This document shows, in pieces, positions 1 through 5,993 of a stretch of DNA of 6,008 nucleotides (its first letter is position 1; every line of letters starts with the position of its first letter). The DNA is from CAZYSK01 sp964649415. Lineage in GTDB: Bacteria; Chloroflexota; Anaerolineae; B4-G1. The stretch lies in contig CAZYSK010000168.1 in assembly GCA_964649415.1 (NCBI GenBank), forward strand, positions 1 through 6,008, given 5' to 3'. Below the pieces are notes generated by a model, which saw only the letters and a program-made list of their open reading frames with translations, was not told where the DNA came from and did not search any database. Both the position numbers and the translations under genes were made by a program.

Positions 1-1107
1 CCTCTGATTTTGGTCACGAATGATCCGGACGAGAGCTTTCTCGCAGTCTGGCTGAGCGGGAGCGGTGTCCCCAGAGCCATCGACATTCTGTGCGTTGATC
101 ACGATGGAAGTGCTTGGAATCCAGACTACGCCGATGATTGGCCGTGTTTCCAGGAGACCATAGACGAGCTGTGGCTGGACTACGACTACCACGAGATCCT
201 TGATTCCTCCGATGATGGGCCAAGCCTGGAGGTCATGTGGGACTATGACTTGGTCATATGGTTCACCGGCGAGGCCAGGGGAGCTCGCTACGATGAGACC
301 GTGACAGAAGCTGATGAAACAAGTCTCGCCGCATATCTGGATGCCGGCGGAAGGCTCCTCCTCTCGTCCCAGGACTTCCTGAGGGACAGATACTCCGGCT
401 ATGGCCAGTTCAGTGCGGGCCAGTTTCCCTTCGACTACCTTGGCCTCGACAAAGCGGACCAGGACTGCTGTCAGATTCTGCATCCCGCTGTAGCGAGTGC
501 TGCAGGGGTGGCCGGATCGTTGGCCGACGGTCTTGAGTGCGATCTGGAAGATGTCTACGGGTCCCCTGTGGGGTTGTGCCCGGACCTCTTGTATGCAAGG
601 GAAGGAGCACAATGTTGCCTTGAAATCGTGGCTCCGAGCACCTGTCCGTGTGCGGTTCAGTACACGAACCCTCTGAGAGATCGTGACTTCCGTTCTCTCT
701 TCACAACGGCAAGTCTCGCTGCAATACCATCGCTCGATGATCGGGTTCGGATACTTGCAGGTGCTCTGGACTGGTTGGGCCCGAGCCATATACTGGATGC
801 ATCGGGATTCGATGTGGTAGGAGACAACAGAGCCTTTGGCCTTATGCAGAATGTGCCGAACCCGTTTAACCCGACAACTGAGATCTGCTTTGCGCTCCAG
901 AAACGCGGCTGGGTGTCTTTAGAGATATATGACGCTCGGGGAATGCTGGTTGTGACACTTCTGGAAGGCCAGCGGGCTGCCGGGCCGCACTCAGTATCCT
1001 GGGATGGACGGGATCATGCAGGAGCTGAAGTTGCCAGTGGACTCTACTTCTGTCGGCTGGTCACTGAGAACGCAACGGATACGGTGAAGATGGTGTTGTT
1101 AAAATAG
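1..1107 (+). CDS. C-terminal part of a secreted protein: amidotransferase-like fold plus FlgD/T9SS-like tail (5' partial)
   Basis: The reading frame is already open at base 1 (CCT CTG ATT before the TTG at 10), so this is most likely the 3' part of a longer gene and the TTG is not a trusted start. Residue numbers below count from that TTG. Residues about 23-125 alternate hydrophobic strands and helices (DILCVDHDG, then YDLVIWFTGEA, then AAYLDAGGRLLLSSQDF), which looks like the Rossmann-type fold of class I amidotransferase-like/ThuA-like domains. No catalytic Cys is evident there, so it may be non-enzymatic. Residues about 279-365 are a FlgD-like Ig domain (NVPNPFNPTT, YDARGMLV, SWDGRDHAG, GLYFCRL), typical of C-terminal anchoring or sorting modules of exported FCB-type proteins. 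The middle part has paired cysteines (DCCQ, QCCLE, TCPC) that could form disulfides outside the cytoplasm. The catalytic or binding part of the full protein lies off the window, so its function is unknown. Confidence 0.85.
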   Translation, partial: PLILVTNDPDESFLAVWLSGSGVPRAIDILCVDHDGSAWNPDYADDWPCFQETIDELWLDYDYHEILDSSDDGPSLEVMWDYDLVIWFTGEARGARYDETVTEADETSLAAYLDAGGRLLLSSQDFLRDRYSGYGQFSAGQFPFDYLGLDKADQDCCQILHPAVASAAGVAGSLADGLECDLEDVYGSPVGLCPDLLYAREGAQCCLEIVAPSTCPCAVQYTNPLRDRDFRSLFTTASLAAIPSLDDRVRILAGALDWLGPSHILDASGFDVVGDNRAFGLMQNVPNPFNPTTEICFALQKRGWVSLEIYDARGMLVVTLLEGQRAAGPHSVSWDGRDHAGAEVASGLYFCRLVTENATDTVKMVLLK

Positions 1108-1151
1108 ACGGTCAATTGTGACGCGTAGATCCTGGAGACAGAGTCCTGCTT

Positions 1152-1202
1152 GGTATTCCGGGGCACGAACGGACGAAATGAGTATCCTGTCCCCGGAATA
1201 CC
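1152..1202. repeat. REP-like palindrome with perfect 12-bp arms
   Basis: GGTATTCCGGGG at 1152-1163 is matched exactly by CCCCGGAATACC at 1191-1202, with 27 bases between. The right arm extends inward to 17 bp (1186-1202), identical in reverse complement to 5977-5993, so the element belongs to a repeat family and is not a one-off hairpin. From memory, GGTATTCCGGGGACA-type arms occur near IS200/IS605-like (Y1, RAYT) transposases in several environmental phyla; that link is recall, not something shown here. It sits 45 bp after the stop codon of the preceding gene and could also act as a transcription barrier. The following GCTTTCTTAGCTTTT is not a clean T-run. Confidence 0.7.
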
Positions 1203-1329
1203 GCTTTCTTAGCTTTTCGAGGGCCTCATTCTGAAATGAACTCTCAAGTCCTCCCGGCGCGGCAGACATGAGAGAGACTCATATCAAAGGAGCAGCGCCC
1301 CGTCAAGGGACCAGGTCACTGCAGGGAAT

Positions 1330-1387
1330 ATCCACGCCTGCCAACCGAGCTGAATCGAAGCCGATGTCAATCAGGCGTGGATCGGCT
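1330..1387. repeat. Imperfectly nested inverted repeats, possible structured RNA or operator
   Basis: ATCCACGCCTG (1330-1340) is perfectly complemented by CAGGCGTGGAT (1372-1382), an 11-bp stem with a 31-base loop. Inside it, AGCCGAT (1359-1365) can pair with ATCGGCT (1381-1387). The two stems share bases 1381-1382, so full pairing of one disturbs the other. The patch lies about 150 bases before the DUF3644 start. It could be a 5' leader structure, a degenerate mobile-element end or chance. No known riboswitch is recognisable. Confidence 0.4.
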
Positions 1388-1520
1388 GTGTGAGGGACGG
1401 GTGACAAGATGACATAGCTAACTACGTCCCCGAGAAGTCCTCCCACATCCCAGAATCTGTCTCTACCCGTTGGGGGTTTCATGCTGGTCAGTCTACTCAC
1501 TGTTGGACGTGTCAGATGAA

Positions 1521-1527
1521 GGTGGAG
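1521..1527 (+). promoter_or_regulatory. Ribosome binding site of the DUF3644 gene
   Basis: GGTGGAG ends six bases before the ATG at 1534. The strong GGAG core at good spacing decides this start. Confidence 0.75.
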
Positions 1528-1533
1528 TAGATC

Positions 1534-2598
1534 ATGCCTAAAGGCCTCTCTCAGACTGTCAAGGACAACGTGGAGAAGTGCAGGGCTGCAGCCATCGCCG
1601 CTGTCGAGGCATACAATCGGCCGGGCCGTCGTTTCAGGACCGCCCAGTTCATTGTCCTGATAACGATCGCTTGGACGGGCTGCCTCCACGCCATCTTCTA
1701 CAAGCGGAAACGCCGCCCTTGGTACCGGAAGAGAACCTCCGGCACAGGCCGAGGCATCCGGTACGTGAAGGTTGATGGTGAGCCAAAGCACTGGGAACTC
1801 TCGGAGTGTCTCGCACAGTACTTTGGGGCAAACCATCCTGCCGAAAGGAAGAACCTCGAGTTTCTAATCGGTCTCCGAAACAAGATTGAGCATCGCCACA
1901 TGCCAGCCTTTGACGCATCTCTGTATGGAGAATGTCAAGCTGCATTGCTGAATCTCGAAGCCCTGCTTGCTCGGGAGTTCGGTCAACGATACGCCCTCGC
2001 CGAGGACCTAGCCGTCTCACTTCAGTTCTCTCGCACTGTACCCTCAGAGAAGAGGGCGGCGGCGAAGACGTTGGCATCTACTGCCGCTAGGAGCGTCAAG
2101 GAGTATGTGGAGAGATTCAGAGGAAGCTTGCCTGCTACGGTCCTGAACAGTATGAAGTACTCTTTCAACGTCTTCCTTGTTCCGAAGGTGGCAAACCGGG
2201 GGAGCGCTGCTGATGTGGCGGTTCAGTTTGTCCGTGTTGATGAGGCAAGTGAAGAGGAATTGAAACGCCTCGAACGCTTGAATGTCCTGATCAGAGAGAA
2301 GCACATCCCCATCGCCAATCTCGACCTGCACAAACCGGGTCAGGTTGTCGAGGCAGTTCGGCAACGGTTACCTTTCCGTTTCACCATGGGTACGCACACG
2401 GCTGCGTGGCGTCATTTCGAAGTAAGGCTGGCCTCCCGTGCTTCCAATCCCGAACGCACCAAGTCGCAGTACTGTGTCTATGATCCGGCACATGGCGATT
2501 ACCTCTACACCAAAGCGTGGATTGAGAAACTCGTTGAAGACCTATCTGATGCGGATGTATATCGACGTGTTACCGGTTCCGATCCAATCCGAGTGTGA
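1534..2598 (+). CDS. DUF3644 family protein with HEPN-like R-x4-H motif
   Basis: This 354-residue protein matches the DUF3644 pattern from end to end. The N-terminal helical part has AAVEAYNRPGRRFRTAQFIV and IAWTGCLHAIF (about 22-55), where relatives read IYNKP...YR...AWELLLKA. Then come LEFLIGLRNKIEHR (108-121) and a C-terminal part with THTAAWRHFEVR (287-298), YDPAHGDYLYTKAW (316-329) and IEKLVEDL. The size is normal for the family, so the gene appears intact. RNKIEH (R115, H120) fits the R-x4-6-H signature of HEPN RNases; calling it an RNase is inference. The THxxxWRxFxVR region resembles a winged-helix DNA-binding segment. There is no signal peptide; one hydrophobic run (37-48) belongs to the helical domain and is probably not a membrane span. 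The biochemical function of the family is not established to my knowledge; a defence or regulatory role is possible. The gene stands alone, 187 bases before the glycosyltransferase operon. Confidence 0.88.
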   Translation: MPKGLSQTVKDNVEKCRAAAIAAVEAYNRPGRRFRTAQFIVLITIAWTGCLHAIFYKRKRRPWYRKRTSGTGRGIRYVKVDGEPKHWELSECLAQYFGANHPAERKNLEFLIGLRNKIEHRHMPAFDASLYGECQAALLNLEALLAREFGQRYALAEDLAVSLQFSRTVPSEKRAAAKTLASTAARSVKEYVERFRGSLPATVLNSMKYSFNVFLVPKVANRGSAADVAVQFVRVDEASEEELKRLERLNVLIREKHIPIANLDLHKPGQVVEAVRQRLPFRFTMGTHTAAWRHFEVRLASRASNPERTKSQYCVYDPAHGDYLYTKAWIEKLVEDLSDADVYRRVTGSDPIRV

Positions 2599-2785
2599 AG
2601 ACCCATGAAAGAATCCGTCCAAGAACCGGGTCGAGGCGGCGTGGAAGACAACGTGCCTCACCCTTAACGTTAGCGCTCTGGTTAGCCAAACCGGACGACT
2701 GCGGGCTCAAACGTCCAGGAGCCGTTATTCGACATGCGGCAGCAGCGAGACAGTTGTATTACAGGCAACACGTTCGGGGGAACCG
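2599..2785. other. Gap between DUF3644 gene and GT32 gene
   Basis: No supported gene, terminator or promoter is seen. The frame of the downstream GT32 gene is open from 2609, after a stop at 2606-2608, but contains no ATG, GTG or TTG before 2786, so it offers no alternative start. A 20-codon frame (ATG 2605 to TAA 2667) and a basic 87-codon frame starting at a GTG overlapping the DUF3644 stop (2595) are both weak and unlike any known family. Confidence 0.5.
2776..2782 (+). promoter_or_regulatory. Weak ribosome binding site of the GT32 gene
   Basis: GGGGGAA lies just before the ATG at 2786. It is only a loose Shine-Dalgarno match, but no other ATG, GTG or TTG exists in frame between the upstream stop (2606) and this ATG. 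Confidence 0.45.
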
Positions 2786-3610
2786 ATGGAACCCTTCTTT
2801 GATCCCCACGAAGTTGCGGAGAATGATCATGCACGCTCCGAGTACATCCGTCACCTAGTGCACAGGACCGCGCCCTTCAGGACTTCAGAACCCGTCAAAG
2901 ACATCCCCCGAGTGCTCGTGCAGTTCTGGCACGATCTAGAAGATATGCCAGGAGATGTGGAGGAGTGTCTCAACACATGGCTAGCGCTTGAGCAGTATGG
3001 GTTTGAGAGATTGCTGTTTGACGACAAGAAAGCAAAGACCTTCATTTCCAGAAACTTTGGTCACCGGCATGTCATGGCTTTTGAATTGTGCCGCCATCCG
3101 GCAATGAGGTGTGATTATTTCCGCCTCTGTTATCTGCTATCACGAGGTGGGTGGTACGTAGACGCGGATGAGGTCTACCAGGGCACTAATTGCGAACGGC
3201 TGTTCCAGGATAATCGGCTAAAGATGCAACCTCTTTGTTATGATACTTCCGCTGATCAGATGGTGTCACCTGCTGACTTCGTAAGGAACCGGGAGTATTC
3301 CAACCATTGGATATTTTATGTTAACAATAATCCGATAATCTCCCCGCCTGATCACTCGATCCTTCACTTGGCGTTGGATCGTGCGACTCGGGTACTTCTG
3401 AGCGCTGAAACGTCGGAACGTGATATACAGTCGATAACTGGTCCGGGAAACCTGACGGCCAGCCTAGTCAGACATTCTATTTCCTGTGAATGTGGAGACA
3501 AAGGACAGGATTTTGTCCTCATACCGGACTGGGAAACCATCTCTATTAGTCGGTGGCCGCTGAGTTATCGTGATGATGAAAGGAATTGGAGGATCTGGAG
3601 TAAGGGATGA
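2786..3610 (+). CDS. GT32-type glycosyltransferase (DXD sugar-binding region protein)
   Basis: This 274-residue protein is predicted to transfer a sugar from a nucleotide-sugar donor, in the cytoplasm. It shows the layout of the Gly_transf_sug / GT32 (Och1-like) family. IPRVLVQFWHD (40-50) is the first Rossmann strand with the family's IPKxIHQxW-like pattern. HPAMRCDYFRLCYLLSRGG (104-122) is the family helix, where relatives read A..sD..R...L...GG. It is followed by GGWYVDADEV (121-130) with the metal-binding D126-A-D128. A late TGPGNLT (218-224) matches the conserved TGPxxxT element. No signal peptide or membrane span is visible. Acceptor and donor cannot be read from sequence. Its stop overlaps the start of the next gene by four bases (ATGA), so the two are translationally coupled and probably act on the same glycan. 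Base composition is locally AT-rich (38% GC in 3301-3360), a mild hint of different ancestry. Confidence 0.92.
   Translation: MEPFFDPHEVAENDHARSEYIRHLVHRTAPFRTSEPVKDIPRVLVQFWHDLEDMPGDVEECLNTWLALEQYGFERLLFDDKKAKTFISRNFGHRHVMAFELCRHPAMRCDYFRLCYLLSRGGWYVDADEVYQGTNCERLFQDNRLKMQPLCYDTSADQMVSPADFVRNREYSNHWIFYVNNNPIISPPDHSILHLALDRATRVLLSAETSERDIQSITGPGNLTASLVRHSISCECGDKGQDFVLIPDWETISISRWPLSYRDDERNWRIWSKG
3588..3600 (+). promoter_or_regulatory. Ribosome binding site within the end of the GT32 gene
   Basis: GGAGGA (3588-3593) and GGAG (3597-3600) lie inside the last codons of the GT32 gene. The second has six bases to the ATG at 3607. Together with the ATGA stop-start overlap this fixes the start of the fusion gene over the later in-frame ATGs at 3655 and 3667. 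Confidence 0.75.
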
Positions 3611-5886
3611 ACCGCTTCACCCTATCAGGACGCGTGGCCCGATGGCTGTACGGGATGAGGGTGCGCATGACGCGAGTAGGTGCCCAACGACAGTGCAATA
3701 CCTTCGCTGGCCCAGGTGATGACCGGCATGATGCCATCCAGAGCGTATACGTCATCAACCTGGACAGGCATACTCGACGATGGGGCCGTATGGAAAGGGA
3801 GCTTGCCAGAATTCACACCGCTGCAAGCACGCCTTTGACGAGCATTACAAGGAGATTCTCAGCTGTCGACGCGAAAAGCTACACAGGTTCCCCTGACAGG
3901 GGGGTCCTTCACGCGGAGTATTCGCTGGGCGACCAGTTGTTCGTTGAGCCAGAGCCGCTATTAAAAGGTGATCAGGCTGCAAGCAATCGACGTGTTGTGA
4001 TGACACCTCAGGAGATTGCGGTGGCGTTGTCACATATCACCTTGTGGCGACTAATCGCATTGGGCGATCAGGAGTACGCCCTTATTCTCGAGGACGATGT
4101 GTATTTTTGCCGAGAGTTCGCGTCCGCATTGAACACGGGGTGGCCCGATGTGATGCATTCGGCCGAAATCGCGCAAGGGTTTGACGTGCTATATCTGTCC
4201 TACGAAGAGGCCAAGGGTGGGGCTGTGAAGGATTGTGCCGATGTATCGGAGGCCCTATTCAGGCCTCGTTGTGGTTTATGGCATTTGTCGGGCTATGTGC
4301 TCTCGAGAGCTGGAGCGCGGAAGCTCGTGGACCTGTTGCCAGTCTGTGGACCTGTGGACTTGTGGATCAATCATCAGTTCCACCAGCTTAGGGTGCTTGC
4401 AACGAATAGGTCCATCATAGAGCAGCGGCGAGACCTTCTATCCGCAAATTCGTATTCCATTCTGCCAGTTCTCTCCCGGGTGGGCGTTATGTGGCGAGAG
4501 AAGCCGTTGCTGTTCAAGGTGTCGAAGTTGCGCACTCCGGTGTTCGCCTTTGGCAAACAGGGAACCGGAGTCACCTCTCTCGCGATGGCGCTGTCGATGT
4601 TGGGCTATCGATGCCTCAGCAATCTCGATAGGCTGCCGACGAGGGAAGACGAGAGTCTATTCAGGAAGAGAAAGCGGATCTTTGATGCGTACGTCAATGT
4701 CGGCTCCCTCGCCAGCCGGTACTCGGATTTGGCTAAGCTATACCCGAAAGCCAAGTTCATTTTCACATTACCGGACGAACCAGACCTGGCCTATGCGGAA
4801 GAGACGGGCGGTCGTGAGGAAGCGGTTCTGGATTGCACCGACCGCGCGTTAGCGGAACTGTACTACACGCTGCGCAAGCTCCGGGAGATATCTGCTGACG
4901 TGCATGTCTTGCCAAGCGACGCGACGAACAGGTGGGAGGTGTTGTGCCGGTTTCTTGAATGCGAACAACCCGTTAGTCCATATCCTGAGTGCCGCGATCA
5001 GTTGCCACGCCGCTTAGGTGACCACGGGGATCAGGTCTCCTGGCACCGGTCACCGGGGGTCACCAAACTGAAGTGGGACGCCTCGCCGTGGGTAGTTGAT
5101 TTACGGAATGGGTGGAGTGGTATCCGTTCATGGGAAGGCGACGATCAGGAGAACGCGTCACGCGACTACACGGTCCGAATGGAAGGAAATGGCGGGGACC
5201 TCGACGCGTCATCCTGGAGATTGCTCGATGATACGTTTCCCAGTAACCTCGCACTGTTCAATCCGGAAAACTTCTCCGTTGCCGCCAAAAGATGTGCTCG
5301 GTTGACCCTGCGCAAGGAGCGAGCACGGGTGCGGGAGTATACCTCCGCTGCACTATGCAGCCGTGAGCGGTGCACGCAAGGGCGGTTTGCAGCAGTTGTG
5401 CGGCCGGCTAGCGCACCTGGATTGGTGACGGGGATATTCCTTCACCGGAATGCTCCAAGGCAAGAGATCGACATCGAAATACTTGGGAAGGATACGACTA
5501 AGATGCTCGTGAACGTGTATTACAACCCTGGATCCGACGGGGCGAAGATGGAGTATGGATACCGAGGAACACCAATGTTGATTGATCTGGGGTTCGATGC
5601 GGTCGAGGGTTTTCACGAATATGCGATTGAGTGGAGTAGTACGTCGATTCGCTGGCTGGTGGATGGCGAGGTTGTATACGAGAGGGGGAACTGGGATCCC
5701 ACGCCAATTCCACGCCTGCCCATGGATTTCAATGTTAATCTGTGGTACTCGAGATCGGAACAGCTTGCAGGGCAGCTAGATGATAGCGATCTGCCCGCAC
5801 ACACCGACATCGAAGAGCTTGCGATCGATGGGGCATCTGTGTCAGCGGCCGCACTCAGCGCCGAGATGAATGCTCCGGGAACATAA
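3607..5886 (+). CDS. Three-domain fusion: GT25 glycosyltransferase - sulfotransferase-like P-loop domain - lichenase-like GH16
   Basis: This 759-residue protein joins three modules seldom seen in one chain. Residues about 45-285 are a GT25 (LPS-type) glycosyltransferase: VYVINLDRHTRRW (47-59), TPQEIAVALSHITLWR (133-148), YALILEDDV (157-165, acidic E162-D-D164), LSGYVLSRAGARKL (227-240) and PVDLWI (249-254). Residues about 308-465 resemble bacterial sulfotransferases: VFAFGKQGTGVTSLAMAL (312-329), LGYRC, a DAYVNVGSL element, YPKAKFIFTLPD (379-390) and RWEVLCRFLECEQPVSPYP (442-460). However, the Lys/Arg expected in the P-loop and the Arg of the usual TxRD are absent (G319, P389). After a linker, residues about 531-742 are GH16, closest to bacterial lichenases: EIDIEILGKDTTK (620-632) with nucleophile E620, D622 and acid/base E624 intact, then DLGFDAVEGFHEYAIEW, IRWLVDGEVVY and MDFNVNLW. 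The N-terminus is Arg-rich with no signal peptide, so all domains should be cytoplasmic. A role in building and trimming or transferring a glycan chain is inferred; substrates are unknown. Confidence 0.93.
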   Translation: MNRFTLSGRVARWLYGMRVRMTRVGAQRQCNTFAGPGDDRHDAIQSVYVINLDRHTRRWGRMERELARIHTAASTPLTSITRRFSAVDAKSYTGSPDRGVLHAEYSLGDQLFVEPEPLLKGDQAASNRRVVMTPQEIAVALSHITLWRLIALGDQEYALILEDDVYFCREFASALNTGWPDVMHSAEIAQGFDVLYLSYEEAKGGAVKDCADVSEALFRPRCGLWHLSGYVLSRAGARKLVDLLPVCGPVDLWINHQFHQLRVLATNRSIIEQRRDLLSANSYSILPVLSRVGVMWREKPLLFKVSKLRTPVFAFGKQGTGVTSLAMALSMLGYRCLSNLDRLPTREDESLFRKRKRIFDAYVNVGSLASRYSDLAKLYPKAKFIFTLPDEPDLAYAEETGGREEAVLDCTDRALAELYYTLRKLREISADVHVLPSDATNRWEVLCRFLECEQPVSPYPECRDQLPRRLGDHGDQVSWHRSPGVTKLKWDASPWVVDLRNGWSGIRSWEGDDQENASRDYTVRMEGNGGDLDASSWRLLDDTFPSNLALFNPENFSVAAKRCARLTLRKERARVREYTSAALCSRERCTQGRFAAVVRPASAPGLVTGIFLHRNAPRQEIDIEILGKDTTKMLVNVYYNPGSDGAKMEYGYRGTPMLIDLGFDAVEGFHEYAIEWSSTSIRWLVDGEVVYERGNWDPTPIPRLPMDFNVNLWYSRSEQLAGQLDDSDLPAHTDIEELAIDGASVSAAALSAEMNAPGT

Positions 5887-5976
5887 TACGCGTTTGATAC
5901 TTTCGTGATAGTTCGCGCCTTCTAGGGCTGGGCAAGCGGCCGGTGGGAGAGAGGCAGGGCCTGCACAATCCGCACG

Positions 5977-5993
5977 GGTATTCCGGGGACAGG
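5977..5993 (+). repeat. Second copy of the 17-bp repeat arm
   Basis: GGTATTCCGGGGACAGG is the exact reverse complement of 1186-1202, and its first 12 bases also match 1152-1163. The matching inner arm that would complete a palindrome is not present before the window ends. The two 17-bp copies are inverted relative to each other and bracket the DUF3644, GT32 and fusion genes. Confidence 0.75.

Larger units (their letters stand above)
1108..1533. other. Non-coding stretch between the secreted-protein gene and the DUF3644 gene
   Basis: I see no convincing gene here. The stretch holds a REP-like palindrome (1152-1202), a small dyad ATGAG-AGAGA-CTCAT (1268-1282), a larger structured patch (1330-1387) and the ribosome binding site of the next gene (1521-1527). 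No clear sigma-70 -35/-10 pair and no Bacteroidetes-type -33/-7 pair could be assigned. A reverse-strand open frame covers 1303-1836, but its 5' half lies antisense inside the DUF3644 gene and its product resembles no family I know. Confidence 0.7.

Noticed and set aside
1152..1217. Classical rho-independent terminator for the first gene
   Set aside because: The loop is 27 bases and the downstream bases (GCTTTCTTAGCTTTT) are not a continuous T-run. The arm is a dispersed repeat, which explains the dyad better.
1303..1836. Reverse-strand open frame of 177 codons
   Set aside because: More than half lies antisense to the well-supported DUF3644 gene. The translation has no recognisable motif and I see no good ribosome binding site for it.
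2605..2667. 20-residue micro-ORF (ATG to TAA) in the gap before the GT32 gene
   Set aside because: No Shine-Dalgarno, no attenuation-like codon run and no following hairpin-terminator; probably chance.
2661..2690. Integron attC-like cores (CTTAACGTTAGCG, GTTAGCC)
   Set aside because: They do not fit the GTTRRRY core, and no matching complementary R''/L'' boxes lie at attC spacing.
2609..2785. N-terminal extension of the GT32 protein
   Set aside because: The frame is open, but it holds no ATG, GTG or TTG, and the GT32 domain is complete from the ATG at 2786.
2595..2858. 87-codon + strand frame whose GTG overlaps the DUF3644 stop
   Set aside because: The product is very rich in Arg with no family pattern, and it runs 73 bases into the GT32 gene in another frame. 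The GTGA overlap alone is not enough evidence.
5353..5616. Reverse-strand open frame of 87 codons inside the fusion gene
   Set aside because: It lies wholly antisense to the conserved GH16 motifs and shows no family signature; a shadow of the real gene.
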